Shown piece by piece: positions 16,228 to 23,493 of a stretch of DNA of 31,030 nt; position 1 is the stretch's first letter; the number at the start of each line of letters is the position of its first letter. Location of the stretch: the NCBI GenBank assembly GCA_964462135.1, contig CAYWWK010000023.1, positions 1 through 31,030 of the forward strand, written 5' to 3'. A model generated the notes under the pieces. It saw only the letters and a program-made list of their open reading frames with translations. It had not been told where the DNA came from and made no database searches. This DNA comes from MGBC163016 sp964462135. GTDB lineage: Bacteria; Actinomycetota; Coriobacteriia; Coriobacteriales; Eggerthellaceae. A program made the position numbers and the translations under genes.

Positions 16228-17043
16228 CTACCCCTCTTCCCTTGCGCTGAGCAGCACCGCCGTGATGTTGTCCCGTTCTTTGCGACTGATGACCGTGGCA
16301 ACCAGGCGTTGCAGAACGTGCTTGGGGTGGCACTCCGATACCCTATGAGCCCAATCGAGCGACGCAGGCTTGAGTGCTTCCTGCAATTCCTGCGAACTGA
16401 GAGCATGGCGAAAGCCATCCGAGCACAGCAGATACGTTGCATTCCTGTGCATGCTGCCGTGGATGACCTGCGGTTTTATCTCTTTTGATGAACCAATGCA
16501 TTGGAGAAGAGCATTGCGTTGTGGATGACGTTCGGCCTTCTCTTCAGTAAGGCGGCCCGCTTCGATCTCACGACGGATGAATGTCTGGTCTTCAGTAAGC
16601 TGCTCAATTCCAGCATCCGTGATCTCGTAGATGCGGGAATCGCCCACATGCAAGATGGAGTACCGTGCACCCAAAGCCAGCATGGCGGTAAGCGTGGTGC
16701 CAAGATTCATGGATTCCGCCAGTCCATATCGCATGATGTCAAGATTCAGATCCTGCACGAAGCCCGCCCATTGGCCTTCAACGAATTGCTGGAACCCTTC
16801 GACAGACGAGTCAAGCACCTCAAGAGACAGAGGAAGCCTCTCTTCAAACCACGTCGCAAGATGCCGGACCGCAGTGGCCGAGGCAAGTTCACCTTTGCGA
16901 AGACCGCCCATGCCATCCGCCACAGCTGCCAAAGCGACATCTTCCAAGGGTGTATCGGCCACTTCGATGAGATAGCTGTCTTGATTCGTGTCCTTCACAC
17001 GCCCTGCATCAGTGCAGCCTACTGCTGAGAATCGCACGCTCAT
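16228..17043 (-). CDS. PP2C-type Ser/Thr protein phosphatase
   Basis: This 271-aa soluble Mn/Mg-dependent phosphatase of the PPM family has the standard motifs in order: TDAGRVKDTNQDSY (11-24), VADGMGG (41-47), HVGDSRIY (132-139), CSDGFRH (207-213) and DNITAVLL (258-265). The metal-binding aspartates at 43, 209 and 258 are present. It is a bare catalytic domain without TM or sensor regions, as in Stp/PstP partners of bacterial Hanks kinases. Its ATG overlaps the stop of FHA gene 1 and its stop is 2 nt from the kinase start, so adaptor, phosphatase and kinase are a translationally coupled trio. Confidence 0.93.
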   Translation of the reverse strand: MSVRFSAVGCTDAGRVKDTNQDSYLIEVADTPLEDVALAAVADGMGGLRKGELASATAVRHLATWFEERLPLSLEVLDSSVEGFQQFVEGQWAGFVQDLNLDIMRYGLAESMNLGTTLTAMLALGARYSILHVGDSRIYEITDAGIEQLTEDQTFIRREIEAGRLTEEKAERHPQRNALLQCIGSSKEIKPQVIHGSMHRNATYLLCSDGFRHALSSQELQEALKPASLDWAHRVSECHPKHVLQRLVATVISRKERDNITAVLLSAREEG

Positions 17044-18119
17044 TCACCCGCCTTCGTCAGTTGGGTTTCGAACTGGAACTCCTCATCAGCCATGCGAATG
17101 ACATCTCCGTCTTTCAAAAATGCCTTTCCGCCGGACTCTAAGGGGCAATCATTCACGAAGGTTCCATTGAGGGAATGAGCATCCTGAATGCAGCAGAAAC
17201 CATCCTCTGCCGTGAGTGTGGCGTGGATGCGTGATACCGTGGTAGTGTGTGGCACTTGGAATGTCGCATGCTTCGATTTCCCCACAGTAAGGCCGTCTTC
17301 ATCTATGGGAGAGATGAGCCCTGAGGCTTTATGGATGAGCCGATGCCGCAGATGCCGATGCTTTGGCACTGCCTTTGCAACGGAAAGACCAGCGCCAGCA
17401 TGCCGGAATGCCCCTTCTCCATGTTCAAGATCAGGGAATGGCAGCCCTTCAAGATTGACAGCATGAAGGACGCTTGTTCCTGGATCCTCTCGAACATGAC
17501 GGCCACTCTTCCAGCCAGCCTGCGTTGCTGGCTTTTCTTCGCAGGAACCTTCCTCATCTTCCGACTGGTGAGCCAGATGCCTCAGCAGTGATGACAGACT
17601 CATGAGATTCAAGGGTTCCCGTGTGGCAAGGGCCGCCATCAGCTGCTGATGCATATCCTTGGCACGGGTATCTGCAGGGGTGATGCCCTTCACAACGATT
17701 TGAAACGACTCTTGAATAGCAGAGGCGTCCTTGGCCGTGCTGGCAACAGGAAGATAGATGAAGCGCATGTCATCCTGAATGCGATCATAGAAGATGAGCT
17801 CGGCATCCAAGACGACATTCATGAACGGCAGCCCATGGAAGACGCATGCCTCTATGAGGTTGTGGAAGTGACGACAGAGCGCAGAGAGCGTCGATTGGCC
17901 CATGGGTTGTTCGACAACCCGTGCCAAAGGATCAAGATGGATGGTGCTCACTTCGATGTGAATGGTCTGCCGTCCTTCATCCTTCACCTGATAGGGAAGG
18001 AAGCACGCCAGACCGGACTTCGAAAGCGCACTGACGAGAGAAGGGTCCAAGGAGCCGCAAGCCGCCATGGAAAAGACGGCGACACCCGTATTCTCTTCCC
18101 AAGACACAACGTATTCCAT
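17040..18119 (-). CDS. FHA-domain adaptor protein 1, first gene of the T7SS string (DUF6382-like + FHA)
   Basis: I choose the ATG at 18119 because AGGAGG lies 5 nt upstream; the GTG two codons earlier falls inside that ribosome site. This gives 359 aa. Residues 1 to about 185 correspond to the N-terminal domain of FHA protein 2 (shared RFIYLPV/RFVYMPV core and a helical end). A charged linker of about 80 residues follows, then an FHA domain at about 278-345 with TVGKSKHATFQVP, SRIHATL and HSLNGTFVND, the Ser, Arg, His and Asn positions used to grip phosphothreonine. It has no TM segment. As the promoter-proximal gene, overlapping PP2C by 4 bp, it is likely the main phospho-reader for the kinase in this locus. 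Confidence 0.88.
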   Translation of the reverse strand: MEYVVSWEENTGVAVFSMAACGSLDPSLVSALSKSGLACFLPYQVKDEGRQTIHIEVSTIHLDPLARVVEQPMGQSTLSALCRHFHNLIEACVFHGLPFMNVVLDAELIFYDRIQDDMRFIYLPVASTAKDASAIQESFQIVVKGITPADTRAKDMHQQLMAALATREPLNLMSLSSLLRHLAHQSEDEEGSCEEKPATQAGWKSGRHVREDPGTSVLHAVNLEGLPFPDLEHGEGAFRHAGAGLSVAKAVPKHRHLRHRLIHKASGLISPIDEDGLTVGKSKHATFQVPHTTTVSRIHATLTAEDGFCCIQDAHSLNGTFVNDCPLESGGKAFLKDGDVIRMADEEFQFETQLTKAGE

Positions 18120-18489
18120 GAACACCTCCTTGGCACCATTGCAACCGTGAAAGAGGGGGACCCTCCTTGGGTTATGAAATATATAGTGCTCATTTCTATG
18201 AAATGATGATGTAAATATATAGCATCAATGGGTGCACTGCAACAACGAATATTCTGCGGAAAACCATGCTGGAATTGCATGATTCACCTGTTCATCAATG
18301 CATTTTCTGAACGATTCTGACTGGATTCTTCATGGATCCATCACGCCTCTGCTGTGATTCATATATATAGCATCAAACAGTACGTGAACACGAAGCATTC
18401 CAAGGCATCAGCAATGTCGCACTGCCGCACCGAGGAGGAGTGCCTGCGCCTTGAAGGTATATCCAGTTTGAAGGTTCGAAGGATCTGTC
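18120..18489. promoter_or_regulatory. Control region of the T7SS string, with AT-rich direct repeats and a palindrome
   Basis: This 370-bp gap lies between glmM (reading in) and FHA gene 1 and holds no convincing gene. ATATATAG occurs three times in the same orientation at 18179-18186, 18215-18222 and 18363-18370; the last two extend to a shared 14-mer ending in GCATCAA. Between the first two lies the palindrome TCATTTC-TAT-GAAATGA at 18190-18206, with perfect 7-bp arms. The AT-rich repeat nearest the gene could supply a minus-strand -10 (TATATT) about 50 nt upstream of the ribosome site, but I see no good -35, which suggests an activator-dependent promoter. No clear terminator for glmM is visible. 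Confidence 0.5.
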
Positions 18490-19830
18490 TTAAGAGATGC
18501 CGCGAATGACCTCAGCGATGGATTCGGCATGGGTCTTGGCAGCGTCGTCATCCTTGGCTTCTACCATGACACGGATGACCGGCTCGGTGCCGGACGGTCG
18601 CAAGAGAACTCGACCGTCATCCCCCAGTGCTTCCTCAGCAGCTTGAACGGCTTCCTTCACGCTCTCGTTCGCCATGACTGCAGCTTTATCCTGAACACGC
18701 ACATTGATGAGCTCCTGAGGGAACTTCTGAACGACCTGCGCCGCTTCCTCCACCGTCTTGCCACTGCGCTTCACGGCGGCAAGGAACTGCACGGCTGTCA
18801 TGAGACCGTCCCCCGTGGAGTTGTGTTCCAGCAGGATCATGTGACCCGATTGCTCTCCCCCGATGGAGTATCCGTGTTCGCGCATGGCCTCCAAGACGTA
18901 GCGGTCGCCCACCTTCGTCTGCACGACGGTGATGTCGGCATCGCGCATGGCGTGGACGAATCCAAGATTGCACATGACCGTGGTGACTGCCGTGTTGTTC
19001 GCCAGACATCCACGCTCTTTCATGTCAAGTGCACATACCGCCTCAACGATATCCCCATCTATCTCGGCTCCAGAAGGGGAAACCAGCATGACCCGGTCGG
19101 CATCCCCGTCATGGGCTATACCGACATCGGCCTTATGCGTGCGAACCAATTCCTTCACCGGTTCAAGGTGGGTTGATCCGCATTGGACATTGATGTCGAA
19201 CCCATCGTAATCATCATTGATGACATGTACCGTGGCTCCCAGGCGTCGCAACGCCTCTGGGCTGGTCTCGGAAGAAGCGCCATGCCCCGTGTCCAAGGCG
19301 ATGGTCATGCCCTCGAACGTGATGCCTTGCCCTTGGACGGATTCCACAGCATGGGTGATGTATATCTCCCTCGCATCATTGAGTTGCACGGTGAAGCCCA
19401 GATCGGAACCGGAGGGAACCTCGTCATCGGAGCCTTCCAGGCCTCCCTTGCGAACGAATTCCTCGATCTTGTCTTCCACAGCATCGGGAAGCTTGAAACC
19501 CTTCGCATCAAAGAGCTTGATGCCGTTGTACTCAGGCGGATTGTGGGAAGCTGAGATGACCGCTCCCCCCGCTGCGGCAAGGCGTCGAACAAGCAGCGCA
19601 ACCGCTGGAGTGGGAATGACTCCTGTCAAAAGGGCCGTGCCTCCAGCACTTTCGATGCCAGCGACCATGGCCGCCTCCAGCATATCGCCCGACAGGCGCG
19701 TATCCTTGCCAACAACGATGGTCTTGCCCAAGAAGACCACGGCGGCTTGTCCCAACCGATAGGCAATCTGATTCGTGAGTTCGGTGTTTGCGACACCGCG
19801 CACACCGTCGGTTCCGAACATCCTTGCCAT
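18490..19830 (-). CDS. glmM: Phosphoglucosamine mutase
   Basis: GlmM converts glucosamine-6-phosphate to glucosamine-1-phosphate for UDP-GlcNAc and peptidoglycan synthesis. The start MARMFGTDGVRG is preceded by AGGGAG 5 nt upstream; an N-terminal extension is open but unsupported. The 446-aa length is normal. The active-site phosphoserine loop ISASHNPPEYNG places the catalytic Ser at residue 95. The metal-binding loop is HDGDADR, and the C-terminal phosphate-binding loop is LRPSGTEPVIRV. The gene is 1 nt downstream of hisE; the ribosome site overlaps the hisE stop, so the two are probably co-transcribed. Confidence 0.96.
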   Translation of the reverse strand: MARMFGTDGVRGVANTELTNQIAYRLGQAAVVFLGKTIVVGKDTRLSGDMLEAAMVAGIESAGGTALLTGVIPTPAVALLVRRLAAAGGAVISASHNPPEYNGIKLFDAKGFKLPDAVEDKIEEFVRKGGLEGSDDEVPSGSDLGFTVQLNDAREIYITHAVESVQGQGITFEGMTIALDTGHGASSETSPEALRRLGATVHVINDDYDGFDINVQCGSTHLEPVKELVRTHKADVGIAHDGDADRVMLVSPSGAEIDGDIVEAVCALDMKERGCLANNTAVTTVMCNLGFVHAMRDADITVVQTKVGDRYVLEAMREHGYSIGGEQSGHMILLEHNSTGDGLMTAVQFLAAVKRSGKTVEEAAQVVQKFPQELINVRVQDKAAVMANESVKEAVQAAEEALGDDGRVLLRPSGTEPVIRVMVEAKDDDAAKTHAESIAEVIRGIS

Positions 19831-19831
19831 G

Positions 19832-20221
19832 TTATCTCCCTCTGTTGATGTGGTCTTCTTGAATGACCGAGGCGTCTTGAGGACGCTCATCGGGTTTCAT
19901 GCGTGTGTTGAGCTCGGCAGCCAACTCATCGTTGGAAATATCGAAACGCGCCAACAGCACCATGAGGTGATACACCAAGTCAGCCGCTTCGTAGCGAAGA
20001 TGATCCCGTTGGGACTGGTAGGAGGACCCGTCTGCAGCAAGCTGCGTCTCCTTCGCAGCCAGGCACGTTTCCAGGGATTCCTCGCCGACCTTCTTGAGGA
20101 GCGCATCCAGTCGACCTTCCAGCAGCCGATGGGTATAACTCTCATCAGTGGCATGGCGCCGGTCTTCAATGGTGGCGGCCAAAGCGGTAAGCGTCTGGCC
20201 GATCTGGGATTCGTTTTGCAT
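19832..20221 (-). CDS. hisE: Phosphoribosyl-ATP pyrophosphatase
   Basis: HisE hydrolyses PR-ATP to PR-AMP in the second step of histidine synthesis. This 129-aa stand-alone form has the MazG-like helical motifs KKVGEESLETCLAAK and LRYEAADLVYHLMVLLA, with the acidic residues that bind magnesium. There is no Shine-Dalgarno sequence before the ATG. Instead a TAAAAT box ends 7 nt upstream of the A of ATG, where transcription would start at the ATG itself, pointing to a leaderless mRNA. No other his genes are nearby. The gene is followed within 1 nt by glmM and diverges from tcdA. Confidence 0.92.
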   Translation of the reverse strand: MQNESQIGQTLTALAATIEDRRHATDESYTHRLLEGRLDALLKKVGEESLETCLAAKETQLAADGSSYQSQRDHLRYEAADLVYHLMVLLARFDISNDELAAELNTRMKPDERPQDASVIQEDHINRGR

Positions 20222-20227
20222 GCGGGT

Positions 20228-20233
20228 ATTTTA
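20228..20233 (-). promoter_or_regulatory. -10 box of hisE, placed for leaderless transcription
   Basis: TAAAAT on the minus strand is followed by six bases and then the hisE ATG at 20221, so the expected start of RNA coincides with the start codon. No -35 consensus or ribosome site is visible. Confidence 0.6.
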
Positions 20234-20253
20234 TCTCAAAGCAGCAGATGGGC

Positions 20254-20259
20254 TAGAAT
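20254..20259 (+). promoter_or_regulatory. -10 box of tcdA, placed for leaderless transcription
   Basis: TAGAAT on the plus strand is followed by seven bases and then the GTG of tcdA at 20267. No ribosome site precedes the GTG. This mirrors the hisE arrangement on the other strand. Confidence 0.6.
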
Positions 20260-20266
20260 CATTTCC

Positions 20267-21013
20267 GTGAACACAACAGGCGAAGAGAGCATATCCCGAA
20301 CCAGACGGCTGCTTGGAGATGAGGGCGTGGCGCGCCTTGCCCAGGCCCGGGTAGCCATCATCGGACTGGGCGGCGTGGGTTCGGCCTGCGCCGAATCGCT
20401 GGTACGCACTGGTGTGGGCAGCTTTCTGTTCGTGGACAAGGACATCATTGAGGCAAGCAACCTCAATCGGCAAGTCATCGCCTTCTTGAGTACCTTGGGC
20501 CAGCGGAAGGTGGATGTGATGGAGCGCATGGCCAAGGACATCAATCCCGACGCACGCATCGACACGCTCTTCGCCTTCGTTCTGGAAGAGACCATCGAAG
20601 AATTGCTCAGCCCCTTCGCCACCCCTGACATCATTGTGGATGCCGTTGATACACTCACCGCGAAGGCCGCCATTGCCCGATACGCCTCCGCCCAGGGCAT
20701 TCCTCTGGTATCAGCCATGGGCATGGCGAACCGGTCTGACCCCACCCGTCTTCGCTTCGCCAAGCTTTTCGAAACCCAAGGATGCCCGTTCTGTCGGGAG
20801 CTGCGCAAGATCTTCCGCGATCGCACGCTGCCTGATATGGATGTGCTCTATTCCACCGAACGCCCAGCCAAGGTGAAGCCCGACGCGCAGGCCGCGCGCA
20901 GCGAGAAGACGGAACTGGGGACTCATTCCTACATGCCCCCGGTTGCGGGATTGATGCTGGCAGGTTATGTGGTGCAATACCTGCTGAAAGGGCACACGCC
21001 CCCTCTTGGCTAG
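20267..21013 (+). CDS. tcdA: tRNA threonylcarbamoyladenosine dehydratase (ThiF/E1-like)
   Basis: TcdA cyclises t6A37 of ANN-decoding tRNAs to ct6A using ATP. I place the start at GTG (VNTTGEESISRTRRLLGDEG), which gives 248 aa, the usual length; the frame is open far upstream but that stretch is antisense to hisE and glmM. The Rossmann nucleotide loop is IIGLGGVGSACAESL (residues about 33-47), followed by VDKDIIEASNLNRQ, the E1-like adenylation signature. CPFCRE contributes the C-terminal cysteines, and a hydrophobic end (AGLMLAGYVVQYLL) closes the protein. It is divergent from hisE and convergent with purE, with which it shares stop bases. A MoeB or HesA relative is possible, but the sequence after the loop fits TcdA best. 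Confidence 0.88.
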   Translation: MNTTGEESISRTRRLLGDEGVARLAQARVAIIGLGGVGSACAESLVRTGVGSFLFVDKDIIEASNLNRQVIAFLSTLGQRKVDVMERMAKDINPDARIDTLFAFVLEETIEELLSPFATPDIIVDAVDTLTAKAAIARYASAQGIPLVSAMGMANRSDPTRLRFAKLFETQGCPFCRELRKIFRDRTLPDMDVLYSTERPAKVKPDAQAARSEKTELGTHSYMPPVAGLMLAGYVVQYLLKGHTPPLG

Positions 21014-21492
21014 GCGTTTGCCATAGCCTCCTTCATGCGCACGACTTCGTCCATGGCGTGATGTGCCAGATCATCGGCACCCGTACCGATGATCTGGGCT
21101 GCGAGGATGGCAGCGTTCTTCGCGCCATTGATGGCGACGGTGGCGACGGGAACGCCACTGGGCATCTGGACCATGGAGAGCAGCGAATCCAAACCGCCAA
21201 GATCGCTGGTTTTCATGGGCACGGCAATCACTGGCAGCGGCGTGAATGCAGCTACCACTCCACCAAGGTGAGCCGCCTTTCCGGCAGCAGCTATGATCAC
21301 GCGCATGCCACGGCTTTGGGCGTTCGAAGCCCATTCATGGACCACAGCAGGCTTGCGATGAGCGCTGGCCACCTTCAGTTCGTAGGGAATGCCGAACTCA
21401 TCCAACTGCTTCATGCACGCCTCCATGACAGGCATATCAGATTCTGATCCCATGATGATGCCCACGCAGGGCTTTTCGCTTGCATTTCCCAT
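21010..21492 (-). CDS. purE: N5-carboxyaminoimidazole ribonucleotide mutase
   Basis: PurE converts N5-CAIR to CAIR in purine synthesis. The 160-aa protein has the class I signatures GIIMGSESDMPVME (phosphate loop), VASAHRKP with the catalytic His, and the AAGKAAHLGGVVAA and MPSGVPVATVAING loops. GGAG lies 8 nt before the ATG. It is the only purine gene in the window and lies 67 bp downstream of the anion transporter gene on the same strand. A TACAAT box at 21532-21537 could give it its own promoter. Its TAG stop overlaps the TAG stop of convergent tcdA within a single CTAG. Confidence 0.96.
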   Translation of the reverse strand: MGNASEKPCVGIIMGSESDMPVMEACMKQLDEFGIPYELKVASAHRKPAVVHEWASNAQSRGMRVIIAAAGKAAHLGGVVAAFTPLPVIAVPMKTSDLGGLDSLLSMVQMPSGVPVATVAINGAKNAAILAAQIIGTGADDLAHHAMDEVVRMKEAMANA

Positions 21493-21516
21493 AAACCGGT
21501 CTCCTTTTGGCTTTCA

Positions 21517-21554
21517 GAATGGCTGCAGGCCATTGTACACGCCCGCAGCCATTC
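21517..21554 (-). promoter_or_regulatory. Hairpin and -10 box between transporter gene and purE
   Basis: Perfect 10-bp arms at 21545-21554 and 21517-21526 (GAATGGCTGC and its complement) flank an 18-nt loop. On the minus strand the loop carries TACAAT (21532-21537), a candidate -10 for purE with a 5' leader of about 35 nt. No U-run follows the stem. It could reduce read-through from the transporter operon or stabilise its 3' end. Confidence 0.4.
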
Positions 21555-21559
21555 AATCG

Positions 21560-23074
21560 CTATACAGGGAATGCAAACCCGCAGGCGAAGGGTAGCCAAA
21601 GCACGCTCACCACAAGTAGAATGAGCGTAGGTACCCAGCCTTTCTTGACCCACTCAGCCATTGAAATCCAACCTTTGTCATAGCAGATGAGGATGATGGA
21701 ATCCAATGGGAATACGGTGGACACGACACCCAAACCACCACCGATGCAGGCGATGACACCAGGATTGATAGCCATACCACCAGCATTCGCATTCACGGCG
21801 GCGACGAGCGCGACCATGATGGGAACAGCTACCGAGATGACTGGTGGCCCAATAGGAATGAACAGGTGAAGTATGAGGGTTATCAGGCACATGACGGCGA
21901 TAACCACGAATGGTGCCCACCCATCAGCGCCGACCAAGACGGTATTGACGAACCATGTGGCGGCACCTGTGCCGACCAGACCGGTTGCGAGCACTTGAAT
22001 GCCGATGACCATCATGATGATTTCCCACGGAATGCTGTCGTAGAACTGCTTCTTGTTCAACAAGCTGATGCCGGGCACAAACGCCAGCACGCAGAAGATG
22101 AGCGCAACCAGAATGGAATTGATCTGCGGAAACCACGTGCTCAGGATCATCAGGCCGAAGGCGATGACATACCAAATGAGAAGACGAATCTCTTTGGGAG
22201 TGAGCTTGCCCACATCGGCGAGCTTCGCTTCAACAACCTGCAGCGCCTCGGGCTTGATGTCTTCCAGCTTGAACGCACGCACGATGAACAAGCTGGACAA
22301 AAATGTCACGACCAACGCAAGTGGAATATTCACAATACACCAGCCGAGGAACGTGATGCGCGCATTCATGGCTGACTCCACCATGCCAATGCAAAGCATG
22401 TTGGACGAATTGCCCAAAGGCGTGCCAATACCGCCCACCAAAGCCGAAAGCGCAATGCCCAGAGTCAGGGCCTTGCCGAGCCCCGATTGACCCTTCACGC
22501 CCTTGTTTGCCTCAACGATGGACAATGCGATGCCGATGAAGATGGCTGATGCGGCCAAATCCGCAATGAACATGGAAAGAACGGCGGTAACCATCATGAG
22601 CCCGATAACGATCTTCTTGCTTGAACCCTGTGCCCATTTCAAGGTGACGCTTGCAATGCGATACGGGATAGGGGTTGACATGATGGCACCAGTGACTGCG
22701 AAGATGAACAGGCAATAGATGGGGACCATCAAGCTTGACTGGTTGAACACCGACTGCACCACCGTTCCATCTTCGAGCGTTGTGGTGGCAAACGGCAGAA
22801 CACCGGTCATAGGAAGCAGAATGTAAATCAGGACGATAGTTACGATGAACGGAAACGCTTCGGTGACCCAGAGAACGATACAGCAGAGAAGAATGCCTAC
22901 TGCCGACATGGCAGTCCGTTCAAGCCCCTCAGGCACGGGGCAGACGAACTGGAAGAAAAGGAAAATGAGTGCTGCCGCTGCAATCGCAACGACGCGCTTT
23001 ATCGTATCTCGTTTTGGTAATCCTTCTGCGTATATGGTCTCTGGATCGGGATTGATAGCTTTTACATTGCTCAT
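21560..23074 (-). CDS. DASS-family (SLC13/CitT-like) divalent anion:sodium symporter
   Basis: The start MSNVKAINPDPE has a GGGGG-containing ribosome site 5 nt upstream and gives 504 aa with about 12 hydrophobic segments. Two pseudo-symmetric halves are visible. The first contains GGIGTPLGNSSNMLCIG, equivalent to the SNT substrate/sodium loop of VcINDY-type carriers; the second contains GPPVISVAVPIMVALVA and the closing VFPLDSIILICYDKG. The family imports dicarboxylates, tricarboxylates or sulfate with sodium. The gene is 69 bp downstream of the Fe-S subunit gene and almost certainly serves the adjacent molybdenum enzyme, so the cargo is probably that enzyme's anionic substrate or product. The exact ion cannot be read from the sequence. 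Confidence 0.88.
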   Translation of the reverse strand: MSNVKAINPDPETIYAEGLPKRDTIKRVVAIAAAALIFLFFQFVCPVPEGLERTAMSAVGILLCCIVLWVTEAFPFIVTIVLIYILLPMTGVLPFATTTLEDGTVVQSVFNQSSLMVPIYCLFIFAVTGAIMSTPIPYRIASVTLKWAQGSSKKIVIGLMMVTAVLSMFIADLAASAIFIGIALSIVEANKGVKGQSGLGKALTLGIALSALVGGIGTPLGNSSNMLCIGMVESAMNARITFLGWCIVNIPLALVVTFLSSLFIVRAFKLEDIKPEALQVVEAKLADVGKLTPKEIRLLIWYVIAFGLMILSTWFPQINSILVALIFCVLAFVPGISLLNKKQFYDSIPWEIIMMVIGIQVLATGLVGTGAATWFVNTVLVGADGWAPFVVIAVMCLITLILHLFIPIGPPVISVAVPIMVALVAAVNANAGGMAINPGVIACIGGGLGVVSTVFPLDSIILICYDKGWISMAEWVKKGWVPTLILLVVSVLWLPFACGFAFPV

Positions 23075-23092
23075 AGATTCCCCCTTGGAGGC

Positions 23093-23119
23093 GGGGATGC
23101 ACCCGTGCGACACATCCCC
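23093..23119 (-). promoter_or_regulatory. Intercistronic hairpin between Fe-S gene and transporter gene
   Basis: Seven-bp arms GGGGATG at 23093-23099 and CATCCCC at 23113-23119, with a further GCAC/GTGC pair inside, lie in the 69-bp gap. In the minus-strand RNA this would place a stable stem just before the transporter's ribosome site. It may tune transporter expression relative to the enzyme. Confidence 0.4.
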
Positions 23120-23143
23120 TTTCAAGTAGTCAGGTGGCACGCA

Positions 23144-23479
23144 TCAAGGCACGAAGATGGCAGCCTTCTTCGGCTTCGCGACGAGCTTCTCCGCACATTC
23201 CTCAATGGTTCCATATTCCAAGACCTTCGCCTGACAGGACTGCACGCAGGAGGGAAGCTTTCCCTCAGCCCTGCGGTTCTCGCACAGGTCGCACAGCTCT
23301 GTAGGATATGCAATGAAATCCCAGTGCCATGACCCATCCTCATGCTGGTAGGGCCTGTCTTCAAGCACCTTTATGCCATCCTGGGTGTTCGGAAGCCCCA
23401 GATGATTGCGACAGGCAATCTCGCAGCTGTGGCAACCCGAACAGTATTCATAATCAATGTAGAGGGCACCGTGTGACAT
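23144..23479 (-). CDS. Minimal 4Fe-4S electron-transfer subunit
   Basis: The 111-aa protein has eight cysteines in two groups: C13, C16, C19 and C23 (CSGCHSCEIAC), and C63, C66, C78 and C82 (CDLC then CVQSC). This matches the outer ferredoxin elements of DmsB-type subunits but lacks the central insert, so it can hold two clusters rather than four. AAGGGG precedes the ATG by about 7 nt. The gene is 14 bp after the molybdopterin subunit and its likely role is to shuttle electrons to it. It has no signal peptide, and no membrane anchor subunit is encoded nearby, so the complex is expected to be cytoplasmic. Confidence 0.88.
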   Translation of the reverse strand: MSHGALYIDYEYCSGCHSCEIACRNHLGLPNTQDGIKVLEDRPYQHEDGSWHWDFIAYPTELCDLCENRRAEGKLPSCVQSCQAKVLEYGTIEECAEKLVAKPKKAAIFVP

Positions 23480-23493
23480 GGTAAGTCCCCTTC

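Noticed and set aside
17984..18280. Minus-strand 98-aa open frame entering the control region
   Set aside because: It mostly overlaps FHA gene 1 in another frame and shows no protein-like conservation pattern.
19775..20266. Long N-terminal extension of tcdA
   Set aside because: The extension is antisense to hisE and glmM; TcdA proteins begin about 16 residues before R-T-R-R-L-L, matching the GTG at 20267.
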